Of a stretch of 46,041 bases of DNA, positions 30,003 through 38,590 are shown piece by piece. A model generated the notes under the pieces. The model did not search any database, was not told the origin of the DNA, and saw nothing but the letters and a program-made list of their open reading frames with translations. Both the position numbers and the translations under genes were made by a program. The stretch's first letter is position 1; each line of letters opens with the position of its first letter. The stretch lies in NCBI RefSeq assembly GCF_052119425.1, contig NZ_JBQKFH010000017.1, positions 1 to 46,041 of the forward strand. The letters run 5' to 3'. The DNA is from Enterococcus_E cecorum_C (GTDB lineage: Bacteria; Bacillota; Bacilli; Lactobacillales; Enterococcaceae).

Positions 30003-31568
30003 ATGCGGTTATTTCGTTATGTACATCGCTGGCGCTTAGGATTCTTCGTCATGGCAGTTCTCGGCGCCTTTTGGGGGTTAGTTTCGCCCATCGTCATTGA
30101 CAAAGTGTTAAATACAGATCAGCTAACGGACATGGCTTCGTTATTGAAGTTGACTTTATCTGGTCTAGGTGTGTATGTGCTTTTTAATGGTTTGCAGTAT
30201 CTATCCGATGTAGTAACCTCTGAAGCCACACAAGAAGCTTTGGTCAATATTCGTCGACAATTGGTGCAACGGAAATTATATGCCAATGAAAAAGCAGCCA
30301 AATCCGATGCCATTAATCTCTTGAGCCAAGATGTCGAATTTTTCCATGATTACTATGTAGAAGAAGTGTTTAAATTTGTTGCCATGCTACTTAGTTTTTG
30401 TGCAGTGTCGGGTTATCTTATCTTACAAAATGTGAAACTCGGTCTACTATTTGTTATTCTTTCTTTATTGCGACCACTGCCACAATTATTACTAAATAGC
30501 TATACGGAAAAAGTCGGTGAAGCGCAAGGGGTTGCCCGTAACGAGGTGATGGCGCAGTTGATGGATTTTGTGAAAGGTCGAGGCACCATTTTACATAATC
30601 AAGCCAATCAAGCGACATTTGCCGATATGAAAACGCAGATTATGGATTATGAAAGTAAACGTGCGAAATACTACTATATCTATAATTTTCTATTCTTCTT
30701 TAATGGGATTACTATGTTTTTAGGTCGAGTAGTACCGATTGCCTTATACTTTTTATTCCCTCACTTTTTTGAAGAAACGAATTTTGCAGCACTTGTGGCG
30801 ATGTTTATTGCTTCAGGTACATTAACAAATCCATTACAAACGATGATGTACTCGCTGTTAGCCTTTCAAGAAGCAAAAAGCACGACAGAAAAAGTCTATG
30901 CGGTGCTCGATGAAGTCCCTGAAAGTCCGCAAACGAATTATGTCGAACAGCTTCAACGTTTGGTCTGTACGGATGTTGCGAAAAGCTTTGATAAAAAACG
31001 TATTTTACAGGATTTTAACTATACTTTTGAAGCCGGCAAGCATTATTTAATTCGTGGGGCAAGTGGTAGTGGTAAGAGTACCTTACTCAAGCTCATTAGT
31101 AAAGAAGAAACCCTCGATGCAGGGAAGATTGCAGTTTATGATCATTTACAGCACTCCTTTACAGACTTTACGCAAAATGTCGGGATGATTCAGCAAAATC
31201 CGTATCTATTCAATGCGACTATCCGCGAAAACCTCAGCCTTGGTCAAGATTTTCAAGACGAGCAATTGTTAACGGTCTTACAACAAGTCGGATTGGATCA
31301 AGAATTTCCTGAAGGTTTGGATTTTCAAGTGGAAGATAATGGGAAAAATGTTTCTGGCGGTCAGCGGGTACGTCTAGAGATTGCACGCTTTTTATTGCGG
31401 CAAAAAGATATCCTACTCGCCGATGAAATTACTGCGGCACTCGATCCAGCAAATGCACGTAAAGTCCGTCAACTCCTACTTTCACTACCAATTATGATTA
31501 TCGAAGTAGCACATTATGTAGACGATTTAAGTGTATATGATGCAGTGATTGATTGGGAGGTGGCTTAG
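30003..31568 (+). CDS. ABC transporter half, membrane plus ATPase domains (copy 1)
   Basis: 521 residues from ATG 30003 with AAAGGAG eight bases upstream; a GTG at 29940 lies in the terminator and is rejected. About six membrane helices (N-terminal 300 residues) are followed by an ATPase domain: Walker A GASGSGKST (352-360), signature VSGGQRVRLEIAR, Walker B ILLADEITAALDP, and a late histidine in VAHYVDD. It pairs with the next gene, which follows with no gap, so a heterodimeric exporter is likely. No peptidase domain is present, so leader removal of a peptide substrate would need another protease. Export of the RiPP is an inference from position. Confidence 0.88.
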   Translation: MRLFRYVHRWRLGFFVMAVLGAFWGLVSPIVIDKVLNTDQLTDMASLLKLTLSGLGVYVLFNGLQYLSDVVTSEATQEALVNIRRQLVQRKLYANEKAAKSDAINLLSQDVEFFHDYYVEEVFKFVAMLLSFCAVSGYLILQNVKLGLLFVILSLLRPLPQLLLNSYTEKVGEAQGVARNEVMAQLMDFVKGRGTILHNQANQATFADMKTQIMDYESKRAKYYYIYNFLFFFNGITMFLGRVVPIALYFLFPHFFEETNFAALVAMFIASGTLTNPLQTMMYSLLAFQEAKSTTEKVYAVLDEVPESPQTNYVEQLQRLVCTDVAKSFDKKRILQDFNYTFEAGKHYLIRGASGSGKSTLLKLISKEETLDAGKIAVYDHLQHSFTDFTQNVGMIQQNPYLFNATIRENLSLGQDFQDEQLLTVLQQVGLDQEFPEGLDFQVEDNGKNVSGGQRVRLEIARFLLRQKDILLADEITAALDPANARKVRQLLLSLPIMIIEVAHYVDDLSVYDAVIDWEVA

Positions 31569-33137
31569 ATGTTTGTCAAAATTATGGGAAAAAAGGTTGT
31601 AGCTCTTTTAATACTATTAGGCTTTATTTCAACGCTGTGTATTTTGTGTGAACCATTGATTTTAAAACGACTTTTCACGCTTGAACACGCACAAGGAATG
31701 GATCAAGTCTGGAGCTTTATCTTCTATGGTTTGTGCGTTTATCTTTTACTTTATGCCTTGATGTTAGCGGATAATCTGTTGAGCAATTATTATATGGTCT
31801 ATCGTACGGGCGAGTTGCGAGTGAAACTGTATCAGCTACTCACGACACGCAAGCACTCCTATACTGAAGACGAGCAAATTGCTATTTTAACGCAAGATGT
31901 CGAATTCTTCTTTCAACAATATATGACAATGGCATTATTGGTACTAGTGAGAATACAATTCATCATCGTGTTGTCTGCGTATTTGTTATATCAAAATGTC
32001 ATTGTAGGTGCATTATTTATTGTTTGTGCGACGTTATCGATTTTTGTTCGTCACGCCTTTGATAAAAAAATTGACGAATCAGGGGGCAAGCAATCAACGA
32101 CTCGTAGTACCTTGCTATCAAAAATCATGGACGCGATGAATGGTCAGCAAACTTTACGCATGAATCAAGCTTTGGATGCTGCTTTTTCACAAGTGAATGA
32201 CGCAACAGTCGCTTATGAAAATGCGCGAAAAAAAGCGACTGTCATCCGTAAAGGGGCACAATTTGTTTTAGGTTTAGTTGGCTTTATTGCGCAAGTCTTA
32301 CCATTGTTTATCGGTTTTTATCTTCAAAGTTTGGGTGTTTCTGGGGTAACGATGGCGAGTTTGATTGCGATGTTTGTAGCGTCTAGATCTTTTGGTACTA
32401 GCATAGGTGAAGCGATTGACTGTTATAATCAGCTTAGAGCAAGTAATTCCATCAAAGATAAATTTGTCGAAATCTTTGCATTAGAAGAGACTCCTCTGAT
32501 TGTTCATCCAGCTGCAAATGCCCAACTTTCACAATTACAAGTGCAAGATTTAGCGAAAAGTTTTGGCGAACGTATCTTGTTTACAAACTTTTCACAAGCT
32601 TTTGAACGCGGCAAAAAATATCTCTTAACTGGTCCGAGTGGTTGTGGGAAATCAACCTTCTTTGCGATGCTTTTAGGCGATGAAACGTTGGATGAGGGAC
32701 AAATTATTTTCCGTGAAAAAAATGGTCAGACAGTGGACAATTTTGCGGCTAATATTGGCTTGATTTCACAAAGTCCGCATTTATTTAATCAGACCATCCG
32801 TTACAATTTAGCGTTAGGTTCTGATTTTACCGATGAACAAATGCTAAAAGCGCTCGATCAAGTAGGGTTAACTTCGGAATTTACCGATATTTTGGATGTG
32901 AAAATTGAAAACAATGGGGAAAATATCTCCGGTGGGCAGAAGATTCGCCTAGAGATTGCGCGTTCGTTACTGCGTCAAAAGGAAGTACTTTTAGTTGATG
33001 AAGCCACGGCCTCCCTTGACCCAGAAAACGCCAAAAAAGTCCACGAATTGATTTTGAGCCTACCACTAACCATTATCGAAATCGCCCACCATATCGACCA
33101 AAAAGCACACTACGACCAAATCATCGCATTGAAATAA
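31569..33137 (+). CDS. ABC transporter half, membrane plus ATPase domains (copy 2)
   Basis: 522 residues, ATG directly after the previous stop. Six-helix membrane domain with a positive and amphipathic linker; ATPase domain with Walker A GPSGCGKST (355-363), signature ISGGQKIRLEIAR, Walker B VLLVDEATASLDP. Paralogous to the upstream protein (similar ends: ...IEVAHYVDD / ...IEIAHHIDQ), which supports a heterodimer. The stop codon is followed at once by the 34-nt terminal unit of a repeat array (array 4). Confidence 0.88.
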   Translation: MFVKIMGKKVVALLILLGFISTLCILCEPLILKRLFTLEHAQGMDQVWSFIFYGLCVYLLLYALMLADNLLSNYYMVYRTGELRVKLYQLLTTRKHSYTEDEQIAILTQDVEFFFQQYMTMALLVLVRIQFIIVLSAYLLYQNVIVGALFIVCATLSIFVRHAFDKKIDESGGKQSTTRSTLLSKIMDAMNGQQTLRMNQALDAAFSQVNDATVAYENARKKATVIRKGAQFVLGLVGFIAQVLPLFIGFYLQSLGVSGVTMASLIAMFVASRSFGTSIGEAIDCYNQLRASNSIKDKFVEIFALEETPLIVHPAANAQLSQLQVQDLAKSFGERILFTNFSQAFERGKKYLLTGPSGCGKSTFFAMLLGDETLDEGQIIFREKNGQTVDNFAANIGLISQSPHLFNQTIRYNLALGSDFTDEQMLKALDQVGLTSEFTDILDVKIENNGENISGGQKIRLEIARSLLRQKEVLLVDEATASLDPENAKKVHELILSLPLTIIEIAHHIDQKAHYDQIIALK

Positions 33138-33172
33138 AAGGTTGTGAAGCGACTCGGTCAGCCTCGAGCGGA
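33138..33172 (+). repeat. Terminal half-unit of the modular repeat (array 4)
   Basis: AAGGTTGTGA directly behind the stop codon, then AGCGACT, then TCGGTCAGCCTCGAGCGGA. It is the same terminal unit that ends arrays 3 and 5, here alone without a complete hairpin module. This defines the right boundary of the repeat. Confidence 0.8.
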
Positions 33173-33226
33173 GAAATTTTTCCAAGATATTAGAAAGAGT
33201 CATAAAGCTTATTCAATATAAACAAA

Positions 33227-33263
33227 AACACCTGTAAGTTTCGTGCTTGCAGGTGTTTATTTA
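33227..33263 (+). terminator. Terminator, with an identical copy behind the MFS gene
   Basis: ACCTGTAAG...CTTGCAGGT stem followed by GTTTATTT. A 29-nt stretch from 33230 to 33258 is repeated exactly at 34729-34757. Confidence 0.7.
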
Positions 33264-33332
33264 TGTGCTTTTATATTTATAAAAATGAATCAAGATAGTC
33301 TAACTGAATCTCATCGAATTTTCATTTTTATA

Positions 33333-33541
33333 TTGACATTGTGAAAAAATTACGATACGCTTAAAACAACAAAAACGTGATAGTAAAACAGAGAGGAAGA
33401 AGTTAAATGTAAGATACGAAACATCGAACTATAACAGGCGAACGGTATTGCTAGCTCGCTTGTCTCATTGAATTGAATAGCCAAAAAAGCTAGAGATGCT
33501 AAATTTCGCCTGATCATCTATGATTAAAGGAGAGATTTTTC
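33333..33541 (+). promoter_or_regulatory. Promoter and structured leader of the MFS gene, with minimal ATG-TAA ORF
   Basis: Promoter TTGACA (33333-33338), 17-bp spacer, TACGCT (33356-33361). The leader of about 175 nt contains GAGAGGAAG followed by ATG TAA (33407-33412), a start-stop minimal ORF. It can form a long stem CAGGCGAA (33435-33442) with TTCGCCTG (33505-33512). The design resembles leaders used in drug-induced translational or transcriptional attenuation, but this is inferred. Confidence 0.45.
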
Positions 33542-34720
33542 GTGTTTCGTTCATTTTATCTTTTAGTAACTTCGCAATCGCTAGCTAACTTGGCTGATGT
33601 TTTTTTACGCTTAAGTTTGATAGCGGATATTTATTTAGTCACGCATTCTGTGATGGCTACCACCGTCATTCCTGTATTAATTGGTTTAAGTGCTTTTATC
33701 TCCAGCTTTTTGGTGCCATTAGTGACCAAAAAATTGCCAATGAATCAAGTATTGAGTTTTACGCAACTGGCTAAGACGCTACTTTTACTCTTATTGGTCG
33801 TTAGTTTAAACATTTGTGCTTATCCTATTGCCGTTGTTTACATTTGTATTGTAGGGATTTCGATTTTTGATGGTTTTGCGCAGCCGGTGAGTACTGCTTT
33901 AATTCCTACCTATTTGACAGATTTAGCTAGAGGAAATGCCTTGTTTGCGACCGTTAGTGAGATTATTTCGGTTGTCGGCTGGTCCTTAGGTGGTATCTTG
34001 TATGGCTATTTGCATTTAGTAGGTAGCTTGTGGGTTATTTTTGCGTTGTATTTGTTGGCGAGCATCCTATCCTTTGTTTTGCCTACTGCCCAGTGTGAGG
34101 TTATCGAAAATGAGACCAGTTGGCAAAGTGTGACAAAAGGATGGCGCTTCATTTTTACAAACAAGACATTGAGTGTGGTGGTCGGTTGTAATTTGTTCGA
34201 AATTTTAGCCAATAGCATTTGGGTTTCCTCAATTATTTTGGTTTTCGTTACGCAGATTTTGCATCAAGATGAGCATTATTGGGGATATATCAACACGACT
34301 TATTCACTGGGCATCATTTTAGGTGGTGCTTTGATTTATCGCTATGCTGAAAAGGTGAGTGGCAAAAAGGGTAAGAGTATTATTTTTGCGTTACTTTTTG
34401 CTGCGAGTATGACGTTGCTTGGCTTAGTGAGTGCGAATGCTTGGATTTTTCTTATTTGTTCAGTGGGGATTGGCTTCTTCTCACAATTGAAGGAAATTCC
34501 GGAAACCGTCTTACTTCAATCAGCGGTGGCAGAAAATCAGTTGGTCCATCTATATGCTGCCTTAGAAGTGATTAGTACGCTTAGTTTTTCTTTATTTACT
34601 CTAGTCATGAGTAGTCTAGCCCAGTATTTTGGCGTTCGTGTTGTATTTATGATTGCTATTTTGGCCTTGGTCGTTGAAGCGTGGATTTATTATCGTAATC
34701 AAAATCTTATAAACGAATAG
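33542..34720 (+). CDS. MFS transporter, drug-exporter-like
   Basis: 392 residues with about 12 hydrophobic helices. The first helix MFRSFYLLVTSQSLANLADVFLRLSLIADIYLV and central GWSLGGILYGYLHLVGSLWVIFALYLLASILSFVL, then ANSIWVSSIILVFVTQIL...GYINTTYSLGIILGGALIYR, fit the MFS_3-type exporter group. GTG start with AAAGGAG nine bases upstream. Substrate unknown; the leader structure suggests induction by a compound. Flanked by two identical 29-bp terminator copies. Confidence 0.8.
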   Translation: MFRSFYLLVTSQSLANLADVFLRLSLIADIYLVTHSVMATTVIPVLIGLSAFISSFLVPLVTKKLPMNQVLSFTQLAKTLLLLLLVVSLNICAYPIAVVYICIVGISIFDGFAQPVSTALIPTYLTDLARGNALFATVSEIISVVGWSLGGILYGYLHLVGSLWVIFALYLLASILSFVLPTAQCEVIENETSWQSVTKGWRFIFTNKTLSVVVGCNLFEILANSIWVSSIILVFVTQILHQDEHYWGYINTTYSLGIILGGALIYRYAEKVSGKKGKSIIFALLFAASMTLLGLVSANAWIFLICSVGIGFFSQLKEIPETVLLQSAVAENQLVHLYAALEVISTLSFSLFTLVMSSLAQYFGVRVVFMIAILALVVEAWIYYRNQNLINE

Positions 34721-34728
34721 ACACAAAT

Positions 34729-34762
34729 ACCTGTAAGTTTCGTGCTTGCAGGTGTTTTTGCG
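34729..34762 (+). terminator. Terminator of the MFS gene, copy of the one upstream
   Basis: ACCTGTAAG...CTTGCAGGTGTTTTTG; shares 29 identical bases with 33230-33258. Confidence 0.75.
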
Positions 34763-34787
34763 GTGTGTCTATGGAAGAATGGTCAGA

Positions 34788-34832
34788 AAATGAGCGACAA
34801 ATGAGCGATAAATGATTGATAAAATGAGCGAT
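34788..34832 (+). repeat. Four 11-bp direct repeats upstream of guaB
   Basis: Units AAATGAGCGAC (34788), AAATGAGCGAT (34799), AAATGATTGAT (34810), AAATGAGCGAT (34822) follow with 11- to 12-base phasing, so they lie on one face of the helix. They end about 48 bp before the guaB -35. A possible operator or iteron-like array. Confidence 0.55.
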
Positions 34833-34879
34833 AAATTCCCCCCAACCTTAGCAATTTGATGAGAATCTAGTCAGAATCC

Positions 34880-34908
34880 TTGACTTCTCTTGTTTTTTTT
34901 GCTATGTT
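34880..34908 (+). promoter_or_regulatory. Promoter of guaB
   Basis: TTGACT (34880-34885), 17-bp spacer, TATGTT (34903-34908). The RNA would start near 34915 and have a 5' leader of about 100 nt with a small AATCG/CGATT stem. I see no purine riboswitch core. Confidence 0.6.
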
Positions 34909-35012
34909 CATCATTAAAAATATCCAAATTTTTATGCCGGACCAATCGCTGAAAATCACGATTGTTTGACATAAAACCAATCAAAAATTTATTAAACGAG
35001 GTGTGTGAAGAA

Positions 35013-36497
35013 ATGTCAAATTGGGAGACTAAATTCGCGAAAAAAGGATTAACGTTCGATGATGTTTTGCTTATCCCAGCAGAAAGTCACGTCTTGCCAA
35101 ATGATGTCGATATGAGCGTGCAACTTGCGAAAAATATTAAGTTGAACATTCCTATTATTAGTGCAAGCATGGATACCGTCACTGATAGCAAAATGGCGAT
35201 TGCAATGGCACGTCAAGGTGGATTAGGGGTTATTCACAAAAATATGTCCATCGAAGCTCAAGCAGATGAAGTTCGTAAGGTAAAACGTTCAGAAAGTGGC
35301 GTTATCATTGATCCATTCTTCTTAACACCACAAGATTTAGTCAGTGATGCAGAACACTTGATGAGTAAATATCGCATTAGTGGGGTGCCAATTGTTGAAA
35401 CATTGGAAAACCGCAAATTAGTCGGTATCATTACCAACCGTGACATGCGTTTTGTGACAGATTATTCGATTGCAATTGAACAAGTCATGACGAAAGAAAA
35501 TCTAGTGACAGCGCCAGTTGGAACTTCACTAAAAGATGCCGAAAAGATTTTACAACAACATAAAATCGAAAAATTACCAATCGTGGATGAAGCAGGTCGT
35601 CTAAGTGGTTTAATTACGATTAAAGATATCGAAAAAGTAATTGAATTTCCAAATGCAGCTAAAGATGAACATGGTCGTCTATTAGTGGCTGCAGCTGTTG
35701 GGGTTACAAGTGATACTTTTGAACGTGCCCAAGCGTTATTGCAAGCCGGTGCTGATGCGATTGTAATTGATACTGCGCATGGTCATAGTGCAGGGGTTTT
35801 ACGCAAGATTAAAGAAATCCGCGAAACTTTCCCTGAAGCGACTTTAATTGCCGGAAATGTAGCGACTGCAGAAGGTACGAAGGCTTTATATGATGCCGGT
35901 GTCGATGTCGTCAAAGTTGGAATCGGACCTGGTTCTATTTGTACGACTCGTATCGTTGCGGGTGTTGGTGTGCCACAATTAACAGCGATTTACGATGCGG
36001 CTAGTGTGGCTCGTCAATATGGAAAAGCAATCATTGCCGATGGAGGAATCAAGTACTCAGGTGATATCGTGAAAGCTTTAGCCGCTGGTGGTTTTGCGGT
36101 GATGCTAGGAAGTATGTTAGCTGGTACGGATGAATCTCCAGGTGAATTCGAAATCTACCAAGGTCGTCGCTTCAAGACTTATCGTGGTATGGGATCATTA
36201 GGGGCGATGGAAAAAGGTTCAAGTGACCGTTACTTCCAAGGTGGCGTGAACGAAGCCAATAAACTTGTCCCAGAAGGAATTGAAGGTCGTGTCGCTTACA
36301 AAGGTAGTGTAGCCGATATTATCTTCCAAATGATTGGTGGATTGAAAGCTGGTATGGGTTATGTCGGAGCCGCTAATTTAGAAGCTTTACGTGAAAATGC
36401 CCAATTTGTACGTATGAGTGGCAATGGCTTACGTGAATCTCACCCACATGACGTCCAAATCACTAAAGAAGCACCAAACTACTCCGCCGAATTTTAA
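35013..36497 (+). CDS. guaB: Inosine-5'-monophosphate dehydrogenase
   Basis: 494 residues from ATG 35013 with GAGGTG upstream; the longer frame from 34962 has no ribosome binding site. It has the FDDVLLIPAES start, two CBS domains (about 95-210), the active-site loop GPGSICTTRIVAGVG with the catalytic Cys, and YRGMGSLGAM. It converts IMP to XMP with NAD, the rate-limiting step of GTP synthesis. Stop TAA is followed within three bases by repeat array 5. Confidence 0.98.
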   Translation: MSNWETKFAKKGLTFDDVLLIPAESHVLPNDVDMSVQLAKNIKLNIPIISASMDTVTDSKMAIAMARQGGLGVIHKNMSIEAQADEVRKVKRSESGVIIDPFFLTPQDLVSDAEHLMSKYRISGVPIVETLENRKLVGIITNRDMRFVTDYSIAIEQVMTKENLVTAPVGTSLKDAEKILQQHKIEKLPIVDEAGRLSGLITIKDIEKVIEFPNAAKDEHGRLLVAAAVGVTSDTFERAQALLQAGADAIVIDTAHGHSAGVLRKIKEIRETFPEATLIAGNVATAEGTKALYDAGVDVVKVGIGPGSICTTRIVAGVGVPQLTAIYDAASVARQYGKAIIADGGIKYSGDIVKALAAGGFAVMLGSMLAGTDESPGEFEIYQGRRFKTYRGMGSLGAMEKGSSDRYFQGGVNEANKLVPEGIEGRVAYKGSVADIIFQMIGGLKAGMGYVGAANLEALRENAQFVRMSGNGLRESHPHDVQITKEAPNYSAEF

Positions 36498-36500
36498 TAA

Positions 36501-36803
36501 AAGGTTGTGAGGCAGCTTGGAAAGCCTCGAAGAAATTCGTGTGCTTACCTACCACTGCGAAAATCGGATGAAAGGAGATTTTTGCAAGTGGGAGGGCGAA
36601 TTTCACAATGTCTAGCTGCCGAACACCGTGAATCAAGGTTGTGAGCCGGGTCGGTCAACTCCAAGCAGCTAAGATCCGAATTGGCAGAAAAGTCCGCAAG
36701 GTTAAAGACTTTTCTAGCCAAGGCGGCTTAGATGCACAGGAGTTACCCGGCGAACACAGATTAAAACAAGGTTGTGAGCTGGGTCGAACAGCCACGAGCG
36801 GAT
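36501..36803 (+). repeat. Modular hairpin repeat array 5, after guaB
   Basis: AAGGTTGTGA at 36501. Module A: GGCAGCT (36511-36517) with AGCTGCC (36614-36620), nested AATTCG/CGAATT and AAAATC/GATTTT. Module B: GCCGGGT (36645-36651) with ACCCGGC (36745-36751), nested GCTAAG/CTTAG and AGAAAAGTC/GACTTTTCT: the outer stems differ from other arrays by paired (compensatory) changes. A terminal half-unit AAGGTTGTGA...GAGCGGA ends at about 36803. Confidence 0.88.
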
Positions 36804-36813
36804 AGAGCAAATC

Positions 36814-36857
36814 AAAAAATCCTAGTCTACTTTTTGCATGTAGGCTAGGATTTTTTA
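36814..36857. terminator. Bidirectional terminator between repeat array 5 and the deacetylase gene
   Basis: AAAAAATCCTAG and CTAGGATTTTTT form a strong stem with CTAC/GTAG inner pairs, with U runs on both strands. Confidence 0.8.
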
Positions 36858-36859
36858 GT

Positions 36860-38311
36860 TTATACAGTACGGGCATCGTCTTGGCTAAAGTATTGCATCC
36901 GTGGTTTGTCTTGATATTGCAGCAATTGGTCAACTGTCACGAATTCATAGCCTTGCGCACGTAATTGTTCAATGATTGGAGTGACCGCATCAATGGTGGT
37001 TTGATAAATATCATGCATCAAAATAATCGAACCAGGCTGTACCGTTTGTAAGACATGTTGCACAATCAGCGGTGTATTTTTTAGCTCCCAGTCACGTGAA
37101 TCAATATTCCACTGGATGATGGCCTTGTCGATAACCTGTGCACCTTGGCTATTAATCGCACCATATGGCGGACGCAAAATCTTAGGTAGCTTTCCACCTG
37201 CTAGATAAATAGACTTATCGGCTTCATGGATATCCGTTTTGATTGCATCTGGAGCCATCGAACGTAAATTATTATGCACATTAGAGTGGCTACCGATTTC
37301 ATGCCCTTCACTTGCGGCCCGTTTCACCACTTCAGGATATTGACGTGCGCTACTTCCTAACATAAAGAAAGTGGCCTTCACTTGTTGGGCTGCTAAAATA
37401 TCTAACAATTGATTGGTGGTTTGCGCTTTTGGACCGTCATCAAAAGTTAAAGCGATGTACTTTTTATTCGGATCGAGGCCAGGCAGTTGCTCTTGGGTTT
37501 GACCTATGGCATAGTTTTGATCGATATAAGGTAACACTAAATTCAAAGGTAAGCTTACAGTTTTTAGATTCCCAATTTTCTTATCTAAAGTAATTTTTAG
37601 CTGATTATCTTGAATTTTCATCTTTTGATCCATGTTCAGATTTTTTAAATTTAAGACTTGATCAATCACTTTATCAGGCGCTTTGACTTGCTCTAAAATC
37701 TTTTGTTGCACAAGTGGTTTGATGGTGAGTAGATTTTCATCACTACCAATAATTTGTTTAGCACTTGGAGTTTGTCCTGTTTCACTAGAGAGTAAAAGTG
37801 CACTCTGTTGCAGTGGTTGCTCATGAAATTTTTCCTTGTCTGGATTCCATGTGAAGAATTGGCTGGATAGCACAATTTTATTCATTTTTGGATTTAAGAC
37901 ATGCTTTTCGATTTTTTTAATCCAAGTTGTACCCGCATCAATTTTATGTTTTTTCTGGAAAGCGACCTTCATCTCTTGGAATTTTTCTTCTATTAAAGGT
38001 TGTTCTTTCGTGAATTTTTCATTTTTCGGATGGAAAGTTACGGTGTATAAGCGTTTTTCTTGAACTTTTTCTTCACTAAAATCAGCTATTCGTTGCTGTT
38101 TAAGCAGTTGTTTTTGAGCCGTTTCAAAGGTATCGACTTTTTGCTGGTCTTTGTTATGCCAGATAAACACAATTAAAAAGGCAATCCCCAGAACAATCAC
38201 CGCTAAAGGTAAGTGCCACATCCAACCCGTTTTATGCTTTCTATGCTCTAGTTGGACTTCTCGGTGTTGTCTTCTAGAATTTGTCGTTTTTTCATTTGAA
38301 TTGTCGGTCAT
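36860..38311 (-). CDS. pgdA: Membrane-anchored polysaccharide (peptidoglycan) deacetylase
   Basis: 483 residues from ATG 38311 with AAGGAG seven bases upstream. A single membrane anchor (about 32-50) is followed by an extracellular linker domain and a C-terminal NodB deacetylase: TFDDGP (289-294), HSNVH (342-346, HxxxH metal site), RPPYG (380-384). Type and size resemble PgdA of streptococci/enterococci, which removes acetyl groups from peptidoglycan GlcNAc and gives lysozyme resistance. The substrate is inferred from the family. Confidence 0.85.
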   Translation of the reverse strand: MTDNSNEKTTNSRRQHREVQLEHRKHKTGWMWHLPLAVIVLGIAFLIVFIWHNKDQQKVDTFETAQKQLLKQQRIADFSEEKVQEKRLYTVTFHPKNEKFTKEQPLIEEKFQEMKVAFQKKHKIDAGTTWIKKIEKHVLNPKMNKIVLSSQFFTWNPDKEKFHEQPLQQSALLLSSETGQTPSAKQIIGSDENLLTIKPLVQQKILEQVKAPDKVIDQVLNLKNLNMDQKMKIQDNQLKITLDKKIGNLKTVSLPLNLVLPYIDQNYAIGQTQEQLPGLDPNKKYIALTFDDGPKAQTTNQLLDILAAQQVKATFFMLGSSARQYPEVVKRAASEGHEIGSHSNVHNNLRSMAPDAIKTDIHEADKSIYLAGGKLPKILRPPYGAINSQGAQVIDKAIIQWNIDSRDWELKNTPLIVQHVLQTVQPGSIILMHDIYQTTIDAVTPIIEQLRAQGYEFVTVDQLLQYQDKPRMQYFSQDDARTV

Positions 38312-38590
38312 TTTCCCACTCCTTTTTCCCCTAATTCTGTGAAATAAAAAACTCATTGATTTTTCATTTTCGTATATACACTAAACTTATCATGTTTGAA
38401 AGCTGAATACAAGGGGACTTTAGACTGAAAATTTTTCAAAATATTTTCAATGATAATAACGAATTTTGGATAAGCTGTCATCTGACGTATTGGCTAATAA
38501 ACAATAATAGTTCACTCTGTGAAATATTTTTCTTGCATTTTTGTTTAGAAACCGATATCATATAGTTCGTAAAAAGAAGGATGTGAGAAA

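Noticed and set aside
34915..35012. Purine (guanine) riboswitch upstream of guaB
   Set aside because: The leader is about 100 nt but lacks the conserved three-way-junction core; only a small stem is visible.
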